Assembly: GCA_947561395.2 (NCBI GenBank)
Contig: OX387187.1
Coordinates: 5,586,976-5,650,975, forward strand
Direction of reading: 5' to 3'
DNA: 64,000 nucleotides
From: Buxus sempervirens
Taxonomy: Eukaryota > Streptophyta > Magnoliopsida > Buxales > Buxaceae
A program made the translations under genes and the position numbers. Shown here one piece after another: positions 11,367 through 22,500 of the stretch. Each line of letters opens with the position of its first letter. Position 1 is the first letter of the stretch. The notes beneath the pieces were generated by a model that saw only the letters and a list, made by a program, of their open reading frames with translations, did no database searches and was not told the DNA's origin.

Positions 11367-11460
11367 TCATTCTATTTTTAGGCCTTTTTGACCTGTTTTA
11401 AGCTCTAATTACATGTTTTTATTATTTTCTCATTTGGCTGTGCAATTTGGGGTGTCTACA

Positions 11461-11475
11461 GCTGCCCCCTCTTTG
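11461..11475 (-). promoter_or_regulatory. Polypurine tract of element E
   Basis: On the minus strand CAAAGAGGGGGCAGC directly precedes the 3' LTR start TGTAGACACC. It fits the plus-strand primer site and matches the PPT of element A. Confidence 0.8.
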
Positions 11476-11810
11476 CTGGTAATTGGAACCAATTACAAGC
11501 AGAGAGCAAAAAGACCCACCAATTGCACTTTCTGAAATTTTTGTATAATCAATTGCACTTTGCAAGGATTAAATGGATGATTTTTGAAAAAAAGAATTGA
11601 TTGTGGAAGATTTGCTAAGAAATCCCTCAGCTTAAGGGCCAAATCCTCCTCTCTCCTCTCACTGAGCACTTGTGGGCTATGAAGTGAGATTTGAGACAAA
11701 ATTTTTACACAAAAGTGGGTAAGGTGACAATCCTTGCAACTTACAATTAATACAAACATTAATCTCCTAAAAATTGTGAGAAAATGATAAAAATATGCTT
11801 TTTTGGCTTC
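11476..11810. other. Non-coding spacer between PPT and first palindrome array
   Basis: A+T-rich DNA at the 3' end of the sense transcript. A frame at 11493-11969 on the minus strand crosses it and the array but shows no domain. I see nothing else in it. Confidence 0.5.
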
Positions 11811-11915
11811 GCCCGTATTTGGCTTACGGACATACCTGCCCGTAGAGGTTGCACGGGCGACCGGGACCGTAGTGCTTTCACGGGCGTCTGAAGCCCGTAC
11901 TGAGTTTACGGATTT
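11811..11915. repeat. CCCGTA/TACGGG palindrome array ahead of antisense gene 1
   Basis: Starts GCCCGTATTTGGCTTACGG and continues with GCCCGTAGAGG, CACGGGCG, ACCGTAG, CACGGGCG, GCCCGTACTG and TTTACGG. The motif is the same as in the LTR arrays. It lies immediately upstream of the presumed first exon of the PMD gene. Confidence 0.85.
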
Positions 11916-11919
11916 TATT

Positions 11920-13404
11920 CTCTTCTTAAGACCGCGAACGCGAACTTTTTCTCTTCTGCTCGCATTCAAGCCCTAATTCTCTGCGACCGTATCTTTTCCT
12001 ACGGTTTTCCTTCTCCTTCTTTCAATCCCCGACGAACACTGTTTTTCTCCGGCAAGCTTCTCATTTTTCCGGCGATTCTCACTGTTCTTCGGCAACTCTT
12101 TCGACCTGCTCATTCCGGCGACTGTGGACTTTCGCCTTTCATTTTGGTGAGGCACGAATTGTTCTTCTGAAATCTCCTTCCTTCTGCGAACAGGTATGTT
12201 TCTTTCCAATAATTAATACTTCAATTCCATGATTGAATGTCTTTGCATTCTGATCTTGAACGAATCCATACAATGCCTCTGATTTGCAGTTGTATTTGGC
12301 CAAAATCCACTATAACAAATTTGATAAATGCATGATTTTTCTTGTGTCTGATTCGAGAAGAATCCTCCAACTATTTATTTGTGCGTTGCAATCATGCATG
12401 TCATGCTGTAATATCTCTGTTTATGCTTGCTTATCCAGACAAATTCCTTGTATTTCACTGTTGTATTGACAAATTCCCAATTCTTTGTATATGCTAAATT
12501 GCTGTCTGCTAAACTTTTCTGTTCTGTATTATTGCTTACATGATCCTTGAGGCTTTGCATTAAATCCCCAACAAATATTCATCCTGCTAATAACCCATGC
12601 ATAGACAAAATTTTGATTGTCCCTTGATTGAGATGAGCCCACGTTTTTCCATATCACTGTCTGAAATAGAGGTAATGATATCCCTCTTCTGCAATTTTTT
12701 CTTCTTGAAGCGAACAGACTTGATTGCTGTGTTTGCTTCCTTTTCTTACAGTAATTCTGGAATTGCCTTGTCTATGCCATTGTTCTTTTGAAAACTTTGT
12801 TCTTTTGAAAACTTGAACACTCCAAATTCTTTGATAATTCCCCTTTTTTGTGAACCTGAATGATAAACATGGCTTTAATCTTTATATCCAAATTAACTCC
12901 CTTTCTTTGCAATCATTGGTATATGCTCTACTTTGGGCATGTTTGTAAATTTATTGCATGATCTCAATTTGAAGCTAAACACTTGTAGGTTCTGACATGA
13001 ATCAATTCATGACCCAAATGCTATATCTTGGCATTAAACAACTAGTTTTCCAAAATTTGTTCCTTCGTGCCAGTTTAAGCATGCCTTGATTTTCCTGAAA
13101 CCAAGTAAAATAAATGATTAGATATATTTACAAAAGATAAATTAATATTAATCTTTAGCACACATTTTCTCTTTTCTTTTTCTTTTCTTCATATACAAGA
13201 GGCCTATGCTTCTTATAAATTTTATATAATATAGAAAAATAAACTCCTTCAGCTATCTTCCGATTTGATTGGGAGCTTCTGAAATATTTTCTTTCATTCT
13301 CCATTTTTCTTTTTCCTGCAAATCAATTAATCTTGGTTAGAATGAAAATTAAGCAATTAAATTTTCACAAGAATAATTAACCAACTCCCTGATTTGAACC
13401 GTAG
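11920..13404 (+). other. Predicted 5' UTR exon and 1.2-kb leader intron of the PMD gene
   Basis: About 11920-12193 is CT- and CCGG-rich, like a plant 5' leader, and ends in a good donor, CAG/GTATGT (exon end 12193). The stretch 12194-13404 is T-rich and intron-like and ends AACCGTAG directly before the ATG at 13405. I infer a leader intron. The exact transcription start is unknown and no strong TATA box is seen. Small frames at 12284-12791 have no domain. Confidence 0.45.
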
Positions 13405-16321
13405 ATGGCCCGCCTTCGATCAGCTTCTAGGGATCCTGCGGATGAGCCTTCCTCCTCGAGGGTTAGGCGAGATCCTGCTGATGTGGCCTCGTCTTCGAGG
13501 ACCGAGAGGGATTCTGATTCTGATATCCCAGATTTCCCTTCTGGGGATTCGCGTGAGGCGACCCCAGAGGTATACTCTAACCTTTCTGCAATTTCCTATC
13601 CTTTCCCAAAATACATCTTCCTGATTCTTCCATTATTTTCTTTTAGCCGGCTGTTGAGGCTTCTGGCAGAGATAGGAGCCGTAGCAGACGCAGAGCTGGA
13701 GGCAGAGATGGAGGCCATGATGAGGGCCATAGAGGAGGCCGCCGAGGGGGCCGTGGCAGAGATGAGGCCAGGACCAGGGTTGAGATCCCTGAGGAGGTGG
13801 CTGCCCAGATTAGGGACACCGATCTTCTGCATGGTTTGAGGACTCATCCCTCAGCGTGCGTTAGGGCGGATATCCCTTTGGAGTATCCGATGTCCCACTA
13901 TAGAGGGAGCTGGGCCAGCTTTACTAAATTTTTGAGAGCTTGCAGTTCGGCCTATCGTCGGGAGCTAGGATTGTACGGTTTCGGCATGTTTATCACCATC
14001 CCGGACGTTCGCTTGGATCGAGCCCTTATTGCAGCATTATTGGAGAGGTTTTTCCCAGAGACCTTGAGCTTCCACTTCCCAGATATTGAGATTGGGATTC
14101 GGCCTTCTGATTTCACGCTCATCACCGGGATTAGGATGATCGGTGATGTTATTCCTGAGATGACGATGCCAGAGGCTGATGAGATCGCTGGTTATCTTGG
14201 ATATATTGTGCTGCCTCCAGAGGCCTAGGATCAGGGGAGAGCTAGATTGTCTCTGACATGGTTGAGAGAGACTTTCAGGAGGAGGCAGTTTAGCCAGCTT
14301 GCTGCCGGTGACCATGTTTTTCCTTTCGCCTTCAGATTTCTTTTTCTGTATATGATGGGATCCTGCTTCTTCCCAGAGGACACGACTTCAGTTAGTCCTC
14401 ACTTCTTGAGTCTTCTGGGAGATCTGCAGCGGACGAGGAGGTATGCCTGGGGCCCGCTCATATTTGGTACTATTCTGGCTGGCCTGCGCCGATCAGTGAG
14501 TGGCCTCTCTACTTCCAGAGGGGCTGGAGTTGGGTACAGGTTCTTCTGGCCCTTCTTGCAGGTGAACCTTATTTCCCTTCTTTTTCTTTATCCCTTTCTT
14601 TTTATCTCTCCTTTTATATTCTTCTGACTATTTTCTTCTTTCTTGCAGTTTTTTGCTAGGGTTTATATACCCTATTTCCGCCCTACCTCTACGATGCCTG
14701 AGGAGACGTATCCCATGGCACTTAGATGGTGTCATGTAGAGCATGACTCTGAAAAGAGTCGTCCCAGGTCCGCCCGGGCCCACTTAGACAGGTTATACCG
14801 GTCTGAGGTAATCTTCTTTAATTCCTCTACTTCTTCTTTTCTTTTCTTCCTGGATCGCATATCTGATGTCCTGTTCTGTTTTTCAGCTATTTGTCCCCAG
14901 GATGGAGGACATTCATGAGGTGCTGGCCCTGCAGGCTGCGAGAGATGATGCATTTGTCCTTGACCAGAGACGACAGAGATACCAGTTCTTTATTGGTCAG
15001 CTGGGCAGCATCTGGTACTGCGGCGAGCGCTTCTTCTTTCAGCATGTGGGAGAGCCGCGGATTCCTGCCATCCCGCCAGATACTACTCCTTTCTATCCTC
15101 CTATGCCTGTTGATCCTGCCCAGTTCTTAGATTGGACTGAGGCAGAGACATTATTAGAGGAGGGTGACTATGATGCCTGGTTCAGGCGAGCTTCTGTTGG
15201 GTGCCTCATGTCACCCATGCCTGTCCGTGGCGGAGTCACGGAGATAGGAGGGGTAGTGATTAGGGCCTACGACACCACGGTATGCCTTCTTCCTTCTCTG
15301 ATTTTCTATTTCCATTTCATTAGCATTTTTTTCTGACTTCTTTCTTTGCTATTTCAGGAGGCTCAGTTGGCAGAGATCAGGTCTCGCTATGCTGATTTAG
15401 AGCGCCAGCGTGATGCAGCGATCGCTGAGCGGGACGCCCTCTATATCACTATTTCCGATCTCCGGGGGCAGCTAGCCAAAGCCCAGGGCCAGGAGGGTCC
15501 ATCTGATGCACAGGACCAGGCGGGTCCGTCTGATACTCAGGTTAATTTCTTCTTTTATTTCCATTCCTGCTTTTGTATTAGCCTATCTTGTTCTGACTGA
15601 ATTTTTTTCTTAGTTTCAGGAGTACACAGCTGGCCCCTCTTCACCTGCTTCACCCGTGCCTATGCATTTCCGGGATGAAGTGTTTTCTGTGGCACGGGTG
15701 GAGTTTGTGACGTCTCCCAGTCCAGTGGAGGTTCCTGCAGCAGAGCCCGAGGTCGAGGCTGATATTGTACCTGCTGCTGAGGACGTGCCAGAGTCTGCCC
15801 CAGTAGCTGAGACTGCTCCTGCTGCATCTGCTGATATAGATATAGACTCGGCTATGGACGCCGCTGGGGTAGAGCCTACCGTGGAGACTGCAGTGATGGA
15901 GGAGGCTACAGCTGATCCTGTAGAGCCCGAGGTAGAGATGGCTGCTACTGAGCCTGTGGAGCCGGAGGTTGATGTACCTGGGACATCTGCTCCTGCTGGT
16001 CCTGTTAGTCCTGATATGGAGGATGCGGAGGTGACACATGCTGCTGTTGATCCTTCTGCGGATTCTTCCCGTACAGAGTCTGATCCCGATTCTACGGGAT
16101 ATGTAGATACTTCAGGGTACGTCCCTCCTAATCATCCCACTGCTGGCCTTGTGCCTTTATATATGTGGCATGATATTCAGTCTGTTTTGAGCAGGATGAC
16201 GCGTAGCACGGCCCGCAATGTTGTGCGGCATGTCTTTGAGCGCAGGCGATCTACAGGCCGTGGTCGAGGCAGAGGACGAGGCCGTGGCCGTAGGGGTGGA
16301 CCTGCATGGCCATTAGATTAG
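13405..16321 (+). CDS. Antisense gene 1 of element E: plant mobile domain (PMD) protein, six exons, one in-frame stop
   Basis: Exons read as 13405-13569, 13647-14561, 14649-14807, 14887-15279, 15358-15540 and 15620-16321. Every intron is GT..AG and phase 0, so one frame of about 838 codons results. Exon 2 has an Arg/Gly-rich stretch and then the PMD core: residues LIAALLERFFPETLSFHFPD and LITGIR, then FLFLYMMGSCFFPED and RRYAWGPLIFG, as in plant mobile domain (MAIN-like) proteins. Exon 5 is a coiled coil. Exon 6 is acidic, rich in Val-Glu-Pro, and ends in a basic RG-repeat tail. The TAG at 14226-14228 interrupts exon 2 in frame, probably from TGG, and would truncate the protein inside the domain. 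The strand is opposite to gag-pol. A nuclear, nucleic-acid-binding role is inferred from the RG-rich parts and the PMD family, whose host members act in silencing. Confidence 0.82.
14226..14228 (+). other. Premature TAG stop in PMD exon 2
   Basis: The frame before (13797-14225) and after (14229-14561) is the same and both sides carry conserved PMD sequence. This single codon therefore breaks an otherwise open exon. A G-to-A change of TGG, typical of deaminated methyl-CpG or CHG sites on the other strand, would explain it. Confidence 0.8.
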
Positions 16322-16524
16322 GATTCTTCCATGTACCTTTGTATTTTTTGGCAAAAGTGATGTAAACATTCATATATATAGAAGAAGTTTGTTTTATTTC
16401 CATTTGTGTTCTTTCTTCTTTATTTACAGTATTTATTATCTGATGAATGTTAAAACAGGGACAGGTGAAGCTTAGGAAAACCAAAGAAATTGAAACTTCC
16501 CACTTTTTTGCATTTTTTCGAAGG
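16322..16524 (+). other. 3' region of the PMD gene
   Basis: Short A+T-rich stretch with TATATATAGAAG and TGTAAACATTC, plausible as 3' UTR. No clear AATAAA is present. Confidence 0.35.
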
Positions 16525-16657
16525 AACCGTACTTATACTACGAGCAGGCTGTGCCCGTAAAGTTACTACGGGCGTGCGTTGCCCGCGAACTTTTCACGGT
16601 CAGGCGTGTCCGTAATTTCTATACGGGCGAGCCTTGCCCGTAATATAATTACGGAAT
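16525..16657. repeat. CCCGTA/TACGGG palindrome array ahead of antisense gene 2
   Basis: About ten half-sites in 133 bp, including GCCCGTAAAGTTACTACGGGC and ATACGGGCGAGCCTTGCCCG. It ends about 20 bp before a TATA box. The GAGCCT spacer between oppositely oriented half-sites also occurs in the 28043-28181 array. Confidence 0.87.
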
Positions 16658-16678
16658 TTACTGTCTTACGATTTTTTC

Positions 16679-16686
16679 TATATAAA
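16679..16686 (+). promoter_or_regulatory. TATA box of antisense gene 2
   Basis: TATATAAA in CTATATAAACTCC, 99 bp before the ATG at 16778 and right after the palindrome array. The spacing fits a plant core promoter with a leader of roughly 65-70 bases. Confidence 0.7.
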
Positions 16687-16777
16687 CTCCTAGGGAACAT
16701 CATTGTGACACTTTTATTAATTGAAAAACTCCCTGAGCAGGTCTTTTCTCACTTTCCTTGGCTTCTTTGGCGCTTCC

Positions 16778-18594
16778 ATGGCTTCCCCTACGCCGCTTTC
16801 TCCTGCCGTTGAATCTCCTCCTGCACGACAACCTGTTAGATCAAAACCTCCTAATCTTACCAGGTACAATATTGTGGATTCTTTTTATGATAGATGGGTT
16901 AACTCCATGACCCTTGATGAGGAGATTCGTTGGGATTCCATCCACTTAGGGCACATCCTACACCTCCCTAAAATTCCCTTTAAGTGGGAAATCATTGAAG
17001 CTTTGATTGGCCACTGGGTACCTGAGCTGAATCTCTTCCGTTTTGATGACAAAGAGATGACTCCCACCATAGAAGAGATTGAAACCATCCTTGGCCTTAG
17101 ATTTTCTGAAAAAGTTGTGAACCCACCCCTAAAGCTTAGTTATAAAAAAGAGGCTTCCACTTTCTTGGGTATAGGGAAGAAGGACTTAGGAAATTCTGAT
17201 GCACTATTGACCTTGTCCAAGACCTTTTTGACTGAAAAACTTCTGAGGAGTAATGACAAGGACTCTAGGTTTAATGCATTGACCCTGATAGTGGTCAATC
17301 AGCTGCTTTTTCCACGGGGTGATGACCAGGTTGACTTGGCTCTTATCTCAGTTATCTGTCAGGTTAGGGAACGCGAGAGGTTGGCCCCTATGATCCTAGC
17401 AGAGATATATCAGGCTCTTACTGATTGTTATTTCAGGAAGAAGAAACGCTTCCTTGCCTGCGCCCCTATCCTACAGGTAAAATATGCATGTATTTTTTTT
17501 CTTCTATTTTTTTTTCTTTCTATTCTTCCTTTCCTTTCTTTTTTTTTTTCTTTTTTTTTTCTTCTTCTTCTCTTTTTTCTTTCTTCTCTTTTTTTTCTTT
17601 TTCTCTCTCTTTTTCTTCCTTTTTTTTTTCTTTTTCTTTTTTTTTCTTTTTCTTTTTTTTTCTTTTTGGAAATAAATTGAAATACTCCCTTTTTCTGCAG
17701 CTTTGGTTGCTTGACCATCTTAGCCAGGTTGAAGAAATAACTCGCCGCTTCTTTCCAAGATTGAAAGTTCCTGTTTTGATGAGCAATAGGGGATGTCCTA
17801 ACATCCAAGGTGGCAAGCAAGGCTGGTTCACTTTCTTGGGTACTCTCCAGGATGATCAAGTGAGATGGCCTGGCACTTATCAGCCTACTCCAGAGACAGT
17901 GATTAGCTTTAGGGATAAAAACTTTCTGGCCCTAGCAGGCTTGAAATCTGCTGTTCTCTATCTTCCTTTGAGGGTTCTTCGGCAATTTGGAGCGACTCAG
18001 GGAATTATGATTCCCACAGGTTATGAGAGCTTTATAGGGCCACTTACATCAGCCACCATGGGGCTAAATGCTCAATTAATGAAAGAGTGGTCCTATGTTT
18101 GCTTTCTGCAGGGTCCCGTCTTTTCTGAGTCCCATGTGAAGGACTATCATTTCTGGATCAAAGAACAGGTGCAGAGTCATGCCCCAGTACCAGAGGATCC
18201 TCCTGCAGTTCTTCCTCCTACTTATGAGGACATTCTGGAGTCAGAAAGGGCAACCCATAAGCGGCTTCAACAAATATGGGTACGGGAGGCTCAAGAACTT
18301 AGGATAAAAGTCCTTGTTCTGGAGAGGAAGCTTGAAGAGCAGAAGTCTGGCCGCATTGCCATGGAGAAGAAACTTGAAGAACAAAGGCAAGCTCGTCGCT
18401 TTGAAGTCCGAGTGATGCGGAAGAAGTATCAGGATTCCTTGGCTGACCTTAGGGCGTTGAGGAGCAAGCTTTCTTTTTCAGATGAGGTCATCTCCTTTTT
18501 GAGTGATCCTGATGCAGAGGGTACTTCTGGAATCATTGCAACTCAGGCAGCTAGGATTAGGGAGCTTGAGGAGCAGTTAGGGAGTAGGGATTAG
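16778..18594 (+). CDS. Antisense gene 2 of element E: DUF7745-like coiled-coil protein, two exons, intact
   Basis: Exons 16778-17476 and 17701-18594, intron GT..AG in phase 0, giving 530 residues ending at TAG. The ATG at 16778 (MASPTPLSP) is the first in frame after the TATA box. The N-terminal half has LTRYNIVDSFYDRW. A central block has NQLLFPRGDDQVDLA, followed by MILAEIYQALTDCYFRKKKR and CAPILQ joined across the intron to LWLLDHL. This matches plant proteins listed as DUF7745, which are mostly retrotransposon-derived; I assign it from memory of the motif pattern. About residues 410-530 form a heptad-rich Lys/Glu/Arg coiled coil, suggesting oligomers. The gene is not broken, unlike its neighbour. 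It converges on pol, whose end is at 19558. Confidence 0.78.
17477..17700 (+). repeat. Poly-pyrimidine (CTTT)n intron of antisense gene 2
   Basis: Almost only C and T from about 17491 to 17668, then a short unique stretch and TTTTTCTGCAG. Such a low-complexity intron can slip in replication. Apparent Phe- or Lys-rich ORFs on both strands here are artefacts. Confidence 0.85.
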
Positions 18595-19557
18595 ATTCTT
18601 TCATCATTTTTTTTCTTTCATTTTTTCCATACTTTTTTACAAAAGCAAACTCCATTAGTGGAAAGATATTAGATTTAATTCAAAAATAGGTTTTATATTA
18701 TTGGCCTCAGAATTCTCAGATGCTTATAAAAACAGAAGTTTTATGAAAAAGTATTTGATTTCTCATCATTGGCCAAAGTATAGTTTTTTTTTTTTTTTTT
18801 TGAAAGCTGATCCAAAACACTTAATCACATATAATTAAAGGAATTAAAATCAGGTTGAATAATGAAAATGGTAGTCCAAGCAATAGGGAGAGACCAAATT
18901 TGTCTACCCCATGACCTTTAGAATCATCCCCTAATGATTTTTCCTTCATGATTGGCCTTGCTAATCTGCTCAGTTTCCAGTGCTCATGCTGATTTAAAAC
19001 TTAGACCCCATGATCAACTCAACCCTTGATTCTTTTCTTTTTTTTTTCTTTTTTTTCTTTTTTTTTCTTTTTTTCTTTTTGCCCCTCTTGCCCCTAGTGC
19101 CAATTACGGTTTTCACGAGGGTTCGCCTCTGCATTCCGTCATCACCAATCTTACTCTGAAAGTTGAATGAATATACTAAAATCACCGAGGTCTTAATAAT
19201 AGGACGAAACAAAGGCTAGGTTCGGTTTATGAAAGAAAAGGTATTAAAGGCTCAAAATTTTCTAAGTATGAAAATGGGTCAACTGGACTTACAGTCATGG
19301 TGAATTCAATCCCATTCCCCTTCTTTTGTATTTGGCATTTATTTGCCCCTATTTTTTCTTTTCTTTTTTTTTTTTTCAAAATTTTCTTTTTGCCCCTATT
19401 GGCCTTGCCCTTATTGGCTTTGCCCCAGTATAAGGCTGTAAGTCCAGTTTGGGTTTAACAAAAAAAAAGACGAACAGGCTCAAATTGGTTTGACTAAGGA
19501 TTCAAATTTTGGGATATAAAGAACAATGGCCTCAGATCATTTCCTAGTAATATTCAT
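18595..19557. other. Convergent spacer between antisense gene 2 and pol
   Basis: Non-coding, with T-runs at 18782-18800, 19030-19080 and 19350-19380. There are several copies of TTTTTGCCCCT(A/C)TTGGCC-like text (about 19080, 19345, 19388) and a decayed palindrome half-site, ATTACGGTTTTCACGAGGG, at about 19105. It presumably holds the 3' ends of both converging transcripts. Confidence 0.5.
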
Positions 19558-22500
19558 TCATGGAAAATATCTCTTTACTGCATCAGAGTTGATTGGCTCA
19601 GGAAAATCCTTCCCATCCATTTCTGTTAAGATGAGAGCACCCCCTGATAGGACTTTCTTGACCACATAAGGTCCTTCCCAATTTGGTTTGAATTTTCCCC
19701 GAGGATCCTCCAAAAAGGGTAAAATCTTCTTTGATACCAAATTTCCTTCTTGGAAAGTTCTGGGCTTCACCTTTTTATTGTAAGCCCTAGCCATCCTCTT
19801 CCGATATAATTGGCCATGACTAAGTGCCTTCAAGCGCTTTTCTTCTATTAAATTGAGTTGATCATGCCTAGATTGTATCCATTCAGCTTCTTCTAATTCT
19901 GCTTCCATTAGCACTCTTAGTGAAGGTATTTCCACTTCCACTGGTAAAACTGCTTCCATTCCATAGACTAAGGAGTATGGGGTTGCCCCTGTAGAAGTCC
20001 GGATTGAGGTTCTGTAAGCATGTAGAGCAAGTGGCAGCATTTCATGCCAATCTTTAAAACTCACCACCATCTTTTGAATAATCTTCTTTATATTCTTATT
20101 CGCTGCTTCCACTGCCCCATTCATCTTTGGTCTGTAAGGCGCTGACTTGTGGTGGGTAATCTGAAATTGTTCACACATCTTCCTCATGTCTTTGTTCTTA
20201 AGGTTTGAAGCATTGTCTGTTACTATGGCACTTGGCAAACCATAGCGGCAAATGATGTTGTGCTTCAAAAACTTAATAACATGGCTACTCATAATGTTTG
20301 CATAAGAAGCCGCTTCTACCCACTTGGTAAAATAATCGATTGCTACAAGTATAAACCTGTGTCCATTTGATGCCTTTGGAGAGATCATTCCAATGACATC
20401 TATACCCCACATAGAAAAAGGCCACGGAGATGTCATACTGTGTAATTCACTTGGGGGTGCATTCTTGTTATCTGCGTACACTTGGCATAAATGACACCTT
20501 TTAACGTGCATATAGCAATCATGCTCCATAGTTGACCAGTAATATCCCAATCGCAGGATCTTCTTGGCAAGCATATGCCCATTCATATGGGGTCCACACA
20601 CTCCTCCATGTACCGTTTCCACTATCCTTTCTGACTCAGTCTTTGCAACACATCTAAGTAGTATATCATTGTGCGATCTTTTGTACAACTGACCACCACT
20701 TAGTAAGAACTGTCCTGCCAACCTCTGTATTGTTCTTTTTTCTGTAGAGGTGACATTTTCTGGCAAGCTCCGATCATTTAGGAAGTTCTTAATGTCTTGA
20801 AACCATGGTACTTCTTCTTCTGGGGTTTCTTCTAGAACAAGACAGTAAGCTGGTTCATCCCTGACTTCAATTTCCAATGGTCTAATATCAACCCCTTCTG
20901 GCATACTGACCATTGAAGCCAATGTTACCAGAGCATCTGCAAACTGGTTTTTGGCCCTTGGCATATAATTGAAGGAAATTCGAGTAAACTTGGTGCTTAT
21001 TTCTTCCAAATACTGGTGATAGGGGATCAATTTGTGATCCTTGGTTTTCCATTCACCAGTTGTTTGGAAGATGATAAGACTCGAATCCCCATATACGTCA
21101 AGTTCCTCTACTTCATGGTCTAAGGCTGCTTGTAACCCAATTATGCATGCTTCATACTCTGCTATATTGTTCGTGCATTGGAACCTTAACTTCACTGCGA
21201 TCGGGATATGTGCCCCATCTGGCTTGATCAATACAGCCCCTATTCCATTTCCATTCATATTGGCGGCCCCATCAAAAAACATTTGCCATGAGCTTTCGCC
21301 TTCCTCCTCTTCAGCAAACAGGATTGCCTCATCAGGGAAGTTGGTCTTTAAGGGTTGGTATTCTGGTAAAGGGTGTGCAGCCAAGTGATCTGCAATGGCT
21401 TGACCCTTAATGGCCTTTTGTGTGATATAGGTGAGGTCAAATTCAGAGAGTAACAACTGCCACTTTGCTGTTCTGCCAGTTAAAGCCGGTTTCTCAAATA
21501 GATACTTCAAAGGGTCCATTCGGGATATCAGTAAGGTGGAATGGCTAAGGAAATAGTGCCTCAGTCTCTGAGTTACCCATACTAAAGCACAACAAGTCTT
21601 TTCCAAGGGGGAATACTTTGCTTCATATTCTGTAAATTTCTTACTCAGGTAGTAAATCGCCCTCTCCTTTCTGCCTGTATCGTCATGCTGTCCTAAGACG
21701 CACCCCATTGAGGTCTCCAAAACTGACAAGTATAAAATCAATGGTCTTCCTGGAGTGGGTGGTACTAGCACAGGTGGGTTCAATAAATACTCCTTTATTG
21801 TGTCAAAGGCTTCTTGGCAATCATTATTCCAGACTGTCGGGTTATTCTTTCTTAGAAGTTTGAAAATTGGTTCACAGATAGCGGTGAGCTGTGCTATGAA
21901 CCGGCTTATGTATTGAATCCTTCCAAGAAAACCCCGAACTTCCCTCTCGGTTCTAGGTGATGGCATTTCAATGATGGCTTTAGCTTTAGCTGGGTCAATC
22001 TCAATTCCCCTTCTGCTTACTATAAAGCCCAACAATTTTCCTGATGTAGCCCCAAAGACACATTTCGCAGGGTTAAGCCTTAGACTGTATTTCCTAAGCC
22101 GGTCAAATACCTTCTTCAAGTTGATCAAGTGGTCTTCTTCTTCACATGATTTGGCTATCATATCATCCACATAAACCTCCATCTCCTTATGGATCATATC
22201 ATGGAATAAGGCTGTCATGGCCCTCTGGTAGGTTGCCCCAGCGTTCTTAAGTCCAAATGGCATGACAGTGTAGTGGAAGGTACCCCAAGGGGTGATAAAG
22301 GCTGTCTTCTCTTGATCTTCCTTAGCCATCTTAATTTGATTGTACCCAGAAAACCCATCCATGAATGAGAACAGGCTATGTACAGCGGTGTTATCCACCA
22401 AGATGTCTATGTGTGGAAGTGGAAAATCATCCTTTGGACTTGCCTTATTCAAATCTCTATAATCTACGCACATTCTGACCTTTCCATCCTTCTTTGGCAC

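Larger units (their letters stand above)
9672..11460 (-). mobile_element. Element E 3' LTR (left copy), 1,789 bp
   Basis: Plus-strand ends are TGTGAGACATGGG and GGTGTCTACA. It is near-identical to 29400-31193. Differences seen include 11005-11030 (wording around GAGCAGGCAGAGCAGCAGG), C/T changes near 10745-10810, G/A near 11291, C/A near 11216, and T/A near 11437. It carries the minus-strand TATA box at 11045-11052 and the palindrome array at 11253-11366. Two near-duplicate blocks of about 160 bp (about 10590 and 10752) share CCACCTGTTCCCCTTTCCCC. Confidence 0.92.

Noticed and set aside
14643-14918. Independent small gene starting in antisense gene 1
   Set aside because: The apparent start is a TTG at the end of an intron. 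The sequence is exon 3 of the PMD gene running into the next intron.
15650-16039. Minus-strand ORF of 129 residues
   Set aside because: Shadow of exon 6 of the PMD gene; its His/Arg/Leu-rich composition is typical of the complement of Glu/Val/Pro codons.
17428-17859. Lys-rich and Phe-rich ORFs over the pyrimidine tract
   Set aside because: Low-complexity translation of the CTTT intron of antisense gene 2.
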